Positions 12,293-23,512 of a DNA stretch of 64,000 bases are shown piece by piece (positions within the stretch are counted from its first letter, which is position 1; each line of letters starts with the position of its first letter). Source of the stretch: Mixia osmundae IAM 14324 (Eukaryota; Basidiomycota; Mixiomycetes; Mixiales; Mixiaceae). The notes under the pieces were generated by a model. The model was not told where the DNA came from, made no database searches, and saw nothing but the letters and a program-made list of their open reading frames with translations. A program made the position numbers and the translations under genes. The stretch is taken from assembly GCF_000708205.1 (NCBI RefSeq), contig NW_014575563.1:233594-297593 (forward strand). Reading direction: 5' to 3'.

Positions 12293-13106
12293 ATGAATAT
12301 GGCAAGAATACAAAGGCTCGCACTGTTTGCAGTCCTTAGCTTCGCTGGCATAGCGAGAGCAACTCTCGAGATCACTGCACCTGTTGCCTCTACGACCATC
12401 GCAGCCGGCAAGCCCTTCCAATTCACATGGCAAGACAGCGGCGATTCGGACCTGACGCCGCTCGGCACGCTCAAAGTCATGGTCTACGTCGGCTCCCTGA
12501 CGAACCAGGTATGCCCGCGCCAGCTGTGTATGTCACTGGTCTTACCCGCATCCATAGACCATGCTAGCAACCGTGGGCAATTTTCCCGCAGGAAAGCTTT
12601 CCGGTTCAGGCACCATTCCCGCCAATATCGGGCCCTCAGGGCACTACTATTTCCTCCGCATGCGTCCCTCGGTATTTGGGAGCGACATGACGAGCGACAC
12701 CTACAGCGCACGCTTCACCCTGTCGGGAGGTACAGGCAAATTCAGTAGCGACGCGAGCGAGCAAGTGTCGGGCAACATTGATGACAACAGCGATTCTGAG
12801 ACTGCGCCTACACCAGTATCAGCGAGCTCGTCATCGACCAAGACGTCGAGCGCTCACAGAAGGAGCAAAGCTACCAGCGCAGCCGGCAATGCCACAGTCA
12901 CTAGCGCAGCGCGCATTGCAGGCTCGTTCGGCAATGCCACAACGGGCGCTGACTTTGGTATTCCCATCGCTTCTGCCACTGTCACTTCACTCGCCAGTAC
13001 TGCATCGACAGGCGCGAGTGGTGCCACTCTGGCGAAACCACAAAGAGAAGTGTGGATTGCTCTGACAACACTGACATTGGTCACGCTTGCATCACTCCGA
13101 CGATAG
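12293..13106 (+). CDS. Kre9/Knh1-like secreted protein with GPI-type tail
   Basis: Predicted cell-surface protein of 254 aa. It starts with a signal peptide (residues about 1-23, core LALFAVLSFAGIARA), then a Kre9/Knh1-type N-terminal domain: LEITAPVASTTIAAGKPFQF then TWQDSG, and HYYFLRMRPSVF. A Ser/Thr/Ala-rich stalk follows and the protein ends in a hydrophobic tail (IALTTLTLVTLASLRR) that looks like a GPI-attachment signal. One intron, 12509-12557, separates TNQ from TMLATVG. The family is linked to cell-wall beta-glucan assembly in yeasts; the exact role here is inferred. ATG 12293 is the first in frame. Confidence 0.85.
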
Positions 13107-13343
13107 ACCCGAGCCCCGTCCTAGTCAGCATGGAGCTCGCCCTAGAACTGACTGTCAACGTGATGGACATTACGTCCCCGGGCTTTGTTGTACTCTGGCG
13201 TGATCTTCCGAGACCCGCTGGCAGACGGCAGACAGATCGTCGCGCTTCTAGCTTCGCGCGGATTTGCGTCATAGCGACTTGAACGAACGTACTGATGTAC
13301 GCTTGACAGCCGCTACTGTGGTAAATCTCTCAGGGCGGTGGAC

Positions 13344-15499
13344 ATGTCCAGGCCTGCGAGGGCTCTACCTGGTACTCTCCGCTCGCTGCAGCTCAGCATT
13401 CTCGTTGCAAGCCGGCCTACTGTCTGTCGAGCTTGCTCAGCTCCATCTAGTCCCTTGACGGCCTGTTCGCGGCTTGACAGTCCTCGCTGGCTGTCTCTGA
13501 GTGCTATCAGATCGACAGGCTCGCCCAGCTATATCTCTGCAGCGCCTCCAGGCTCTTCGAACGGAAGCTCATCGAGTAGCAACGCATCTAGCTCCTCATC
13601 TACTAAGCGACCGCCGCCCCCGCCGGAGCGACGGAAGGCGATCGATATAGCTCTCATCAGCTTAGGTGTCGTTGCACTGTCCAGTGTCATCTATCTCGGA
13701 CAACAGCGCTACGCCTCGTCCAAAGCAACAAGTCCATCGGCGCTGGCCGCTGCTGCATCGAGTTCCACGTCCCCGACGAGGAGCAGTCAGCTCTTCACTG
13801 TCCCTCTGCAAGGCGAGACAGGCGATAAGAGTGGCAGTGGGACGACGACGGCTACAAAAGCGACAAGCAAAACGCTCGCAATGCTGTCTGCCGAGGAGAC
13901 CGATCGACGCCTGGCCGAACACGCCCAGTCATTCTCTGTGGGCAGAGCGGGAAACCCTCTGTACAGATACGATACGAGTTTCTTAGCAAGCAATGATCCG
14001 ATCGAAGACGACTCTTGCTCCGTCATACTATCACGCGATGCTTCGAGCAAAAAGACGGGCGATCTCATGCTGTTTGCCGTGTTCGATGGTCACTCCGGCT
14101 GGCAAACGTCAAAGTATCTCAGCGAACACCTGCTTGCTTACGTCGGCCGCGAACTGAACGCCGTCTTTGCGGGCGAAGAAGAATATGCCAAAGTGAGACT
14201 AGCAAGCCTGGCAAGCTCCTCGTCTATAGCGTCCGATGGTAGCAAGGGCAACGATGAGAAGGGCAAGATGGACCGCGTATGGTCTTTCGTGACGGGGAGT
14301 AATAGCAAGACAGCTCAAGACACGTTCCAGCTGGACGAGCTGGACTCGGATCCAAATGTCACAAAAGAAGCTCTGAGGAATGCTTTCCGGCGGTTGGACA
14401 GCGACATTGTCAACGCGCCTATCAAGCTACTCGAAAGCACTTCTGGCAAGGGCAAGCTGAACACGACTGCCCAAGCGGAAGCGTTACAGACGCTCTTGCC
14501 CGCCCTGTCTGGCTCTTGTGCCCTCCTTGCCTTTGTCGACACGGCCAATAACCGACTGCAGCTTGCTGTCGCAGGTGATTCTCGCGCCGTCATGGGTACA
14601 TCAGTCGGGAAAGGCGTCTGGAAAGCGGAAGTTCTCACTGAGGACCAGACGGGCAAGAACCCTAAAGAGGTCAAACGGTACGCTGGCCGGCCTGTGAGAG
14701 AAACGATGCTTACTTCGAGCACAGAATGCAAGCTGAACACCCTGCGAGCGAGCGAGACAGCGTCATCATGCGGGGACGCGTACTCGGCGGTCTGGAACCA
14801 ACACGTGCGTTGCTGTGGCTCATCTTGATATCTGCTGACACGCGAGCAGGTGCAATGGGTGACTCGCGATACAAGTGGCCAGTGGGAATGCAAGAGAAGC
14901 TGCTCGATGCCTTCTACCCCGGTCAGGGTCGATACGTGCCCCGCAATTATCTCACACCGCCCTATGTGACGGCTGATCCTGTCGTGTCGACGTTCGATCT
15001 CCCTGCCAAGCCGAGCAAGGGCTCGACCCGCAGGTTTGTCGTGATGGCCACAGACGGATTGTGGGATCAGCTCAGCAACGAAGAGGTCGTCGGACTCGTG
15101 GGCGCATATTTAGACGGCGAGCGAAGACCACAGACGCAATCAGCAGTCGTGAAGAAAGTCAGGCTGTCTGATACGGGCATCATCTCGCCTCATGTGCCTC
15201 GTCAGACGCCTCAGAGGGGCGCCGGGCCGAGCTATGTTTTCGAGGACGCGAACATTGCGACTCATCTGATACGCAACGCGCTCGGAGGCGCCAATTCATC
15301 TACGCTACAGGCTCTGATGTCTATACCCGCTCCTATAAGCAGAAGATATCGAGATGACGTGCGTCCAACTGATTCTGCATTGGCTGGGCCGTGCTGATCT
15401 CTCAGGCTACAGATTACTGTGACTGTACTCTTGTTCGGCGCAGAAGATGACCAGGTCGTCGAAGGCGTGCGCAAGAACTATCCCAGATCGAAGCTATAG
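13344..15499 (+). CDS. Mitochondrial PP2C phosphatase (pyruvate dehydrogenase phosphatase type)
   Basis: Metal-dependent Ser/Thr phosphatase, 669 aa. The N-terminus is Arg/Ser/Ala-rich without acidic residues, as in mitochondrial presequences, followed by a hydrophobic segment near residue 95-115. PP2C motifs: DSCSVILSRD, LFAVFDGHSGWQTS, LAVAGDSRAVMG, RAMGDSRYKWP and VVMATDGLWDQ. The DGHSGW plus GDSRYKW pattern resembles the Ptc5/PDP group, which dephosphorylates pyruvate dehydrogenase E1. Exons 13344-14677, 14725-14804, 14850-15358 and 15413-15499; intron lengths 47, 45 and 54 bp. ATG 13344 follows an in-frame GTG at 13338. The E2 subunit of the same complex lies 8 kb away; that may be chance. 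Confidence 0.9.
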
Positions 15500-15526
15500 T
15501 GGTTGATGCATGCTCTATATGCTGAT

Positions 15527-16255
15527 CTAGCTTGCCGCGCTAGTGTAGACGAGATCTGAGCCCTCGAGCATCGTGCGGAAAGTGACGCTAATTCTCAAGG
15601 CGCGACTGACGGTGATGCAAAGGCCATTTGCGTCGAGGTATGTGTCTTGTTCGCGGTATGCGATGCCATGCAGCCAGTTGTAGCGCGCGTCGCCTCTCAG
15701 TAGGTATAGATCGCCTGCTTCGAGCAGAACGCAATGAGTCTGCGAGCGGTGCGCAAAGTCCATGACACAGGCGCCGCCGAGTGAGAGTCCGATGATACCG
15801 TCTGCATAGCGATGTGGCAGATCGACATGAGGAGTGATGCCTTCGCCTGGCCGGTACAGGTTGACGATGATCTGATGTCGCGGCAAAGAAGATGCCGGCG
15901 GAAGGTAGTGCTCGATGTCGGAGAGGTCCATGCCTGCTCGAAGGAGCAATGAAGGTAGTCTTTTAAAGATTGACTGCAGACATGTCGGCAGCTCGAAGCG
16001 CGACGAGGGCGACGCAAAGAGCATGACTTGATTCGAGGTAGCATTGGCAAAGAAAGCCTCATACAAGGAATCGAAGAGTATCGATGATTCTGTGCTGTCC
16101 AAAGCTAATTTGATGTGATGCAAGCCACTGATCGCATTTGCCTGTGAAAGGCGTCGTGTCTGCTCGACAGGGCATGTCGAGTCATGGCTGATCATGGGAT
16201 CGTCATCGCTGGCCGAAGACTCCTCGTCATCGTCCGAGCCAAATAGCGAGCCCAT
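15527..16255 (-). CDS. AlkB-like 2-oxoglutarate/Fe(II) dioxygenase
   Basis: Intronless gene for an oxidative demethylase-like enzyme of about 242 aa. The iron site is visible as HVD in EGITPHVDLPHRYADGI, the distal His as NWLHGI, and the oxoglutarate Arg as SRALRISVTFR. The GLSLGGACVMDF block resembles ALKBH8/ALKBH6-type AlkB domains, but no RRM or methyltransferase domain is present. Whether it acts on nucleic acid or protein cannot be told. The frame extends upstream to ATG 16366, which would add a Cys/Arg-rich leader and overlap the start of the glutathione transferase gene. I prefer ATG 16255 (MGSLFGSDDDEE), which leaves 109 bp between the two divergent starts. Confidence 0.85.
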   Translation of the reverse strand: MGSLFGSDDDEESSASDDDPMISHDSTCPVEQTRRLSQANAISGLHHIKLALDSTESSILFDSLYEAFFANATSNQVMLFASPSSRFELPTCLQSIFKRLPSLLLRAGMDLSDIEHYLPPASSLPRHQIIVNLYRPGEGITPHVDLPHRYADGIIGLSLGGACVMDFAHRSQTHCVLLEAGDLYLLRGDARYNWLHGIAYREQDTYLDANGLCITVSRALRISVTFRTMLEGSDLVYTSAAS

Positions 16256-16364
16256 CCATCGGCCAATGCACGCCGGACAGGGCAATTCGTCGTTGCTTAC
16301 GTGACCAATCTGCAGTCGACTCGGACCAGACGAACGAACGCGACGGCGACATTTGCAGCGTGAC

Positions 16365-17233
16365 ATGACCGGAATGGCCGACCTTGTCTTGCTCACAGCT
16401 GCCACGCCGAACGGACAGAAGTGCTCGATCGCTATCGAAGAGCTCAGAGCGCACTATGGCGATCGTATCAAGTGCGAGTACAAGCCGATTGCGATGCAAA
16501 AGAGCAAGTTTGACGCCTGACCTGACACTGCCAGGCTGACAGTTCGAGCAGACGAGCAGAAGACACCAGAGTTCCTTGCCGTCAATCCGAACGGACGCAG
16601 TGAGCCTGCATCGAAAAGCGAATCCCTCTTATCCTCATGCCGCGGCACGCAGTACCCGCCTTGACGGACAAGAGTCGCAATGACTTTCCGGTCATGGAGA
16701 GCGCTGCGATCAACATGTACCTGTGTCAACACTACGATCAAGACCACGTACTCTCATTTGCAGATCCGAACGAGACCAGCCAGCTCGTCCAGTGGATCAT
16801 TTGGGCTCAAAGCGGTCTAGGACCGATGCAGGGCCAGGCGAACCATTTCGTGAGGTATGCGCCAGAAAAGATTGAATATGGTATGACCCGGTACGTCAAC
16901 GAGACGAAGCGCTTGTATGGCGTTCTCGAGGGTCGGCTCAAGGACAGAGACTACCTTGTCGGCCCGTCCAAGGGCCAGTACTCGCTGGCGGATATCAACT
17001 CGTATACTTGGGTGAGATTCCATGCCTGGGCAGGCATCGAGACGCTCGACGCATTCCCGAACCTCAAGCGATGGCTCGATACCATCAGCGAGCGACCCGC
17101 TGTCCAGGCGGGGATCTCCATTCCTGACAAGGACACCATCACGAAAATGAAGGAGCTCGGCGACGATCACGAAGCGATAGCCAAGATGCAGGCCAAGTCT
17201 GCAAAGTGGGTGCAAGATAGTAACAAACTATAG
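16365..17233 (+). CDS. Glutathione S-transferase, Ure2-like
   Basis: Cytosolic glutathione transferase of 255 aa. Thioredoxin-like N-terminal domain: LLTAATPNGQKCSIAIEEL, EQKTPEFLAVNPNGRIPALT and VMESAAINMYL (the glutathione-binding E-S pair). C-terminal helical domain: SLADINSYTWVRFHAW and FPNLKRWLDTISERPAV. Exons 16365-16503, 16552-16599 and 16653-17233. The first intron begins GCAAGT; only this donor gives the expected NEQKTPEF, and the frame otherwise ends in a stop. A second in-frame ATG at 16374 is equally possible. Substrates are unknown. Confidence 0.92.
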
Positions 17234-17455
17234 TCATATATGCCAATACGGTGCACGCCACGTCATATTCAAGTGCATGCCATGACCACGCAGACATGAC
17301 GCGCACGCGAGCTTTGTTCTACGAAGCCTCGCAATCGTTTATCGTTGATCGCGTCTTCCCGCTAAGCCGTGTCTCGGGTTTATATTGGCCCACACGAAAG
17401 TCGAATTCTGCGAGAATGTCTGTGCTCTGGCTCATTCGAACCCGCGAGTCGTGCC

Positions 17456-19539
17456 ATGGGCCTCTCAGCCGGCCCTATGGCGCAGCGTGCGCACGACTTC
17501 AGGCTGCTGCCTGCAGCTGCCGCCATCGTCTTGATTATCTTTACGGCAGCTGATACTGCCCTCTTTGCGTCTTCATCTCGATCAGACGCACACGCTTCCG
17601 TCGCTCAGCAGGTTCTCCAATGGCAGCAAGGATCGCAGAATACGACAACGCTCGCGAGCTTTGGGCCCAACTACGATCCTGCGACACGACGAATATTGAC
17701 AGAGCAAGAGCGCTCGCTCAAGGCCGCCAGCCTCACACTCGACACGCTTCGTGGCCGAGTATTTCTCGACGCTGCGCGAGTTGGGCAAGCAGATGCACAT
17801 CCCATCCATCAGCTCATCGAAACAGGAGAACGAAAATGGCAGACCCTGCTGGACAAGCAGTCGACCACACTGGACGAAGCGGTACGCGAGTACAGGCGTC
17901 GATACGGACGAAATCCCCCTCGTGGATTCGACAAGTGGTGGGACTATGCCAACAGGAACAACGTCGTTCTAGTGGACGAGTACGATCACATTCACCACGA
18001 CGTGGAGCCTTTCTATGCCCTGCCGGCTAGTGTGATCCGTCGACGCACCTCATCTCTCCATGAGAGTCAAAAAAGCTGGAGCCGTACCGTCATGGTCGAT
18101 CCTGCGGCGCAAGACAAGTCTCGGCAATTTGCGTTTGATAATTCGAATGACCGCTTAGGCGACGCGTTAGGGCCCCTGCGAGAGGTTGCACATCTCATGC
18201 CAGCCAGCTTCAACTTTACAGTAAGTTATGACGATAGCGGGTTCGCAAGTGTCAGCAACGATCATCTGGAGTATCTACGTCGCCTCACGCGCGCAGGAAG
18301 ATGTCGGTCGAGCGTGTGTATTCGCGATATGCGCTGATCTCTTCTCTTCCGCAGACATACCTGACGCGTCTGGTGACACTGACGGATACATTCCAGATAA
18401 GAACTCCGTTGATCATCCGTTTCTGGATATATGTCCGTCGGGCTCGCCCATGCATGCTGCATACAAGCTGCCGAGCTTTCGAGAGGACGAGATCGACCCT
18501 GTCTTGCCAGACTCAGATGGCTTCATTTACGATGCAGCGAGGTCAGCCGATGCTTGCTCAGCGCCAGAGGTCTACTGGCACCATCCTGCCAATACGCGCG
18601 GCTCCATGCTGCAGCGTATCGAGCCCATGTTCGTCTGGTCACGAACGACTCATCGGACAGATCTCGGGCTAGCCCCCAGGACGCGAGGCCCAGTCACAGA
18701 AGAAGAGACCGTGCCTTGGTCAAAGAAGCCATTCTCGACGCTCTATTGGCGAGGATCCTTGACGGGCGCAGCATTTAGAGATTCTCTTCCCGTCAAGAGC
18801 TGGCGCGGTTCTCCGCGTTACCGTCTTCTTCACCTGTTCACGAAACCCGACCAGGGCGTCTTTCATACGATGCTAGCTGAGACCATCAGTGGTGGCACGA
18901 CGTTCGTACGAGTATCGCTTGAGCGGGTCTCGCAAGCCCTGTTTAGCTTCGCCGTGATAGGCGAGCCGATACAATGCGACGAGCACATCTGTCAAGAGCT
19001 CGCGCAGACATTCGACTTTCAGGAAAGCGCCCCTCGCTCGGACGCTTTCAAGCACAAGTACATTCTCGACATTGACGGCAATGGATGGAGCGGACGTTTT
19101 TACACCCTGATGACGAGCAGCAGCGCTATATTGAAGGCCTCGACGTTCCCACAGTGGTGGCAGGAACGCATCGTTCCATGGGTCCAGTGAGTGTGCATGC
19201 GTTCATTTTCATCTCGACACGCTGACCCGGCTGGAAAGCTACATTCCTGTCTCAACAGATTACCGGGATTTGATTGACATCATGATGTTCTTCCGCGGCT
19301 GGGACGAAGGAGGCGCGAACGATCATCTGGCTGAGCGAATTGGCCAAAATGGCAAGGAATGGGCACTCAATCACGTGCGCTAGCTCGATTCTCCCTCGCC
19401 GTTGACTCACGCAAGAAAGCAGTGGCGAGCAGAGGACATGATCGCGTTTCATTGGCGGCTACTCCTCGAGTGGTGTCGACTCTGGAATCGATCCGACGAA
19501 GACGCTTTCGAATACGAGCCGAGCAAAGAGCTTACGTAG
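17456..19539 (+). CDS. GT90 (CAP10-type) glycosyltransferase
   Basis: Golgi type II membrane glycosyltransferase, 649 aa, of the family that includes Cryptococcus Cap10 and xylosyltransferase Cxt1. Short cytoplasmic N-terminus, one transmembrane helix (about residues 19-38), then the luminal domain. Visible blocks: EYRRRYGRNPPRGFDKWWDY, LVDEYDHIHHDVEPF, STLYWRGSLTG, KYILDIDGNGWSGRFY and YIPVSTDYRDL. Exons 17456-18317, 18355-19186, 19239-19374 and 19420-19539. The first intron is only 37 bp, and its donor is inferred from phase, so that junction is less certain. Donor sugar and target glycan are not readable from the sequence. Confidence 0.88.
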
Positions 19540-19613
19540 TCAAAGACATGTGAGATGATGCATACACGTGCGACAATTTCACATACGACAGACAGTCTCT
19601 AGTCAACAAAGTT

Positions 19614-21264
19614 CTAAAATGCGCCTGATCGACTTTTGCGGGCGACCATGTTGACGATACGGTAGAGCGTGATGACGAGCACGCCACAGTAGAGAAGCAA
19701 GCTGATCAAGACGAGAGCGATGAGCGCGCCTTGCATCTTGCAAAGCACGTCCGCAGCGGTACCCGAGATGGCGGCATCGCCGACACGCGGCTGAAAGCGA
19801 GCATAAGGTAGATATGACGTGCAGTAGAGCGGCGTCGAGATATAGCTATCAATGCAGAGCGCCAGTTCGGCAGCCCAGAGTGCGATGAAGACGAGCTCGA
19901 CGAGCGAGAATGTCATCTTTAGCCTGACACGCCACAGACCGATGGGCTTGCCAAAGTACTCGAGCTACGAGCTCATGATCAGCCGGACGAAGGAGCAGAG
20001 AAGGCGGGCCACTCACGTATACGCTGATAAAGATATGCACGATCGTGATGGGACAAATGATGATGCCGACCAGGATCGAGGAGCCGAGGACGCCGATGAG
20101 ATTGTTGTGCCTCTCGACGACCTGAGTACGCACGGCGACGGCGAGGACGGTGGAAGTGAAACTGAGGTTGACGAAACGGATGATGAGGGGCGCGAAGGGA
20201 TTGTAGAGGATGAAGTTTTGCCATCTCAGGTTGTTGTTTCTGCTCGATGGGCCACGATCTGGATCGTGATCCGTCGCACTCTTCATCGCTGCATCAAAGG
20301 GATCTTGAGTCTGTTCGTGCCGTTGGAAGGGCTCCCAGGGCTTTGACCAGCCAGGCGTCTGCATTGCCTGATCAGTCCTCGCTCAACGAGCATCTGCTAG
20401 CATGCGCACTGTAGCCTGGTGCGCGCTCCACATTGTAGCAAAGTGTGAGCCCGTCGATCGCTTGCCGGCTCCCGGCCGCTGTGGATGAGAGCGATCGCTA
20501 TGCCGACTGGATGACTTTTCAATGTCACCGGTCGGGGTCATACCCAGTGCAGCACTGTCGTGCCGCCGCCGTCCTTCTCTGCCGCTGAAGACGGAGCCTG
20601 TCGAGGACTGCATGCGAGTCATGGCGGAATTGCGCCAGTAAGACTCTGCACGCTTCTGTATCCGTGTGGGCAGTGTGAAAGAGAACCATCCCTGCTCTGG
20701 CTCTGCTTCTTCCTCCTCGTCATCCTCATCTGGACCGTGTGTATCTTGACGACCCTGTTTGGACACTGTCGCGTCGGCGTCGTCAGGCTCGTTACCTCTA
20801 TGAGTCTCATTGGGATCGTATGATTTCAATGGCTGTCTTGGCTCCGTCGTCCGAGAGGGCGGGCCGTCATGCTGGACGTGCACGAATCGTTTGCCTAGAG
20901 GTTGATCGTCATGCTTGGCCTGAAGCTGGGAGCTACTCGAGCCAGACGGCAGATCGGGTATATCGAATCTATCGCGGAGCGCAAAGGCGGGCCTGACGGA
21001 GACCTTGCTTCGGGGGGCACCAGATTGTGTGGGTGTGACGGATGTATACGTCTTGCCCTCCTTCTTGTGTGGGTCACTTCGATGCGCTTGGCGTTCCTTG
21101 CGCTTTTGTGACGAGGCAGAGTGTAAGCTCGAGCCTGTCGACTTGGCGGTGTGCAGCGGCATCTCCTGCGCTCTGCCGTGTGGGGCATGGTCTGCCGCTG
21201 TCGAGCTCCCTGACGAAGTAGATGCGCTGCTGCTTGCCATCTGGCTGTGGCCGGCCGGGTCCAT
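19614..21264 (-). CDS. Multi-pass membrane protein resembling SRF1 (phospholipase D regulator)
   Basis: A 516-aa protein. Residues 1-330 are polar and rich in Ser, His, Arg and acidic residues. The C-terminal third holds about four hydrophobic helices, preceded by WSKPWEPFQ and NLRWQNFILYNPFAPLIIRF. This order (W-P-F block, then RW.NF...NPF.PL) is what I recall for fungal Srf1, a regulator of phospholipase D; the assignment is tentative. Exons 20410-21264, 20017-20367 and 19614-19958 with introns of 42 and 58 bp; all phases are zero. ATG 21264 is the first ATG in a frame that is open further upstream. It converges with the GT90 gene. Confidence 0.65.
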
Positions 21265-21772
21265 GTCGTCGCGCGCGCGGCTCGCAAGCGGTGCTTTGCT
21301 GTGTGCGCCGAGTCCACGCAGCGAGTACGTCGCCCAACCTGGGAGTGGATGTTGAGAGCGGTCACAGCAGCGTCCGTCGAGGTTCAATCTGTGTAGACTC
21401 GTGAGACCGGACTGGTCAATCTGTTTGCTCGTGCACGTTGTCACCGGAGTGGCGGCAGATGCTGGTGTCTGAACTTGACGATCAGCAGGCTGCGGAGGCG
21501 CTCAGACAGGAGCTAACGGTGGCTCTAGCGAGGCGCAGGTGGGTATGCCCACTCTGCCACCTCTTGCCACTCCGCCCCAGACCTCGTCAGGGAAACCGCT
21601 GAGACACGAAAAAACAAAGTCCAAGTCCTCCTCCTCGTCGTCGTCGTCACGCGAAAAGGTTTGGGCGTCTCTTGAAGCGGACGGGGCCGCTCGGCTTGCT
21701 CGTCTCGCGTGCGGCAGGCGTCATGCCAGTGTGAGTGGGTGTGCGCAGGCTTGCGGTACATCGTCTGACAGC
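21265..21772. other. Divergent promoter region with Ser-codon microsatellite
   Basis: 508 bases between the SRF1-like start and the Nup42 start. A run of TCC/TCG triplets lies at about 21629-21650. An in-frame ATG at 21545 would extend Nup42 by 76 low-complexity residues, but that family normally starts at the zinc finger. No other feature seen. Confidence 0.4.
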
Positions 21773-23238
21773 ATGTCGTGCAGCTGTGCCTTCTTCAACA
21801 CCCCTCGAGGCTGCAAGTTCGGCACGAGATGCATCAAGTCTGTCCTCTTCAAGCCGCAAATCGACTGAGCTCATGCCGGCTCGTCGCAGCCAGCACATCC
21901 GTTCGAGTGCCGCGACTGGTGCTGCAGCGACTGGCACCGTCGAGTAAGCTCTCATCACTTGCCTTGCCTCAGTCTCTGCTGACGGTCATCCGGGACAGCC
22001 CTGCTGCCATACGGACCGACTGGAGTTCAGAGAAGCCTCTCTGGCCTCTCTCTGCCTATGGGCCCACAAAGCATGCACCCACTCTCATTAGCGACGTCGA
22101 GCACTCGCCCGAAGAGATCAGGCTCGAGTTCTACCAAGCTCGCGCGCAGAACGCTCCTCACTTGATCGTACGCTAGCGTCCATCTCCTTCATCGCCGTCA
22201 GCACTGATCGCAGTCGAGCAGAGAGAGGCAGCTCTGATACAACAAGCTGATACGCTCACCAAGCAAGTCCTAGCGAACACCGACGCAGTCGCCCAAAAAG
22301 CAAACGAGTCGCTCGCGTCAACTCGCCCAAGTCAGCCTACCTCAGGCGGATTTGGTGCATCGCCCACTAGCGCATTCAATACAGCGCCCGCCACTGCTTT
22401 TGGTCGGCCAACGGGCTTCGGCAATGCAGCGAGTCAGCCAAGCGCATTTGGCGCAACACCCACCGCTTTCGGCAGCACGTCGAGCCATCCCGGCGCATTC
22501 GGACAGACTGGTTTTGGTGCCACTCAAACTGCTACTGCTAATTTTGGAGCCCCGTCGGCGGCCGCGCCTGCATTTGGCCAAAGTGCTTTCGGATCTGCAA
22601 GTCCAGCACCTGCATTCGGCCAGAGTGCATTCGGCAGCATTCCTGCGCCGACAGCTGGTAGCGCATTTGGTGCGTTCTCCACCCCTCGACCTGTAGCATC
22701 CGCATTTGCACCCCAAAATGCGTCTGCGGCATCGGCAATTGGCGCAGCACCTGCCTTCGGCATAGCGCCTGTCACCCCAGCGCAAGCATTCGGTAGCACG
22801 ACGACACCCGCCGCTGGCTTCGGCGGATTTGCAGGCTCGCAGCAAGCTTCATCCGCTTTCTCGGTGCCTGCATTCGGCGGGCAATCGACTCCGACTGCCT
22901 TTGCGACGCCTGCGAAACCTTTGACAGCGCCGGCCTTTGGTGCATCTGCTTTTGGCGGCGCGAGCAGTGCCCAGGCTGATTCTGTCGCTCCTGGAAAACC
23001 ACAAGCCGCGCCGGTGCAAGCTGCACATGCGGATGGCAACCCTCCCATGGCAGCACCTGCCACAAAGCCAGCCAATGCGCCACGGCCAGATATGCCCTTT
23101 GGCAGTCATCAAGATCCTTATGCACCATGGGCGCCGCTTGAATCAGACCTACCGCCAACAGTGCTGGCAGCATACAAAGCGCCTGCTTTCGTTTGGGGCC
23201 AGGTACCATGGCAAGAGCCGCCGGTATCAGTCAGATGA
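21773..23238 (+). CDS. NUP42: Nucleoporin Nup42/AMO1-like: CCCH finger plus FG repeats
   Basis: Cytoplasmic-side FG nucleoporin involved in mRNA export. N-terminal CCCH zinc finger (MSCSCAFFNTPRGCKFGTRC), a WPLSAYGP...SPEEIR block, a short helical region, then about 20 AFG/GFG repeats, and a C-terminal motif LPPTVLAAYKAPAFVWGQVP that fits the Gle1-binding end. Exons 21773-21837, 21890-21943, 21999-about 22170 and about 22214-23238. The fourth zinc ligand (His) appears only after the first intron, giving C-x8-C-x5-C-x3-H. The third intron near 22170-22213 is uncertain: a GC donor (GCTAGC) makes the phase work, GT does not. Confidence 0.85.
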
Positions 23239-23512
23239 TGATGCTACCGCGCGCGGTACCCTTCCTCATCCGCTTGAGCTTGCCGCGAGCACTTTCTGTG
23301 CCGCAACTTGCTCGCGCCCTCTCATCGCTATCGCTGCTTCGCTCGCGCGGCCGTAGCTGCAAATGCAAATGAATCGAAAGCCTTTTGTCATGAATTTGCC
23401 TGCCCTGTGCGCCTATGTCGTCAAATGTTTTCCGTCGCCCAACCTTTTGCGTGGTGGGGTGTCGCATTGGCCTCCGTACTTCTGTCTCGAGCGAGCGACA
23501 AGTCGAGGAATC

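Noticed and set aside
18228-18262. GTAAGT donor after FNFT in the GT90 gene
   Set aside because: The following residues (SYDDSGFASVSNDHLEYLRR) fit the family, so the sequence is read as exon despite the good donor.
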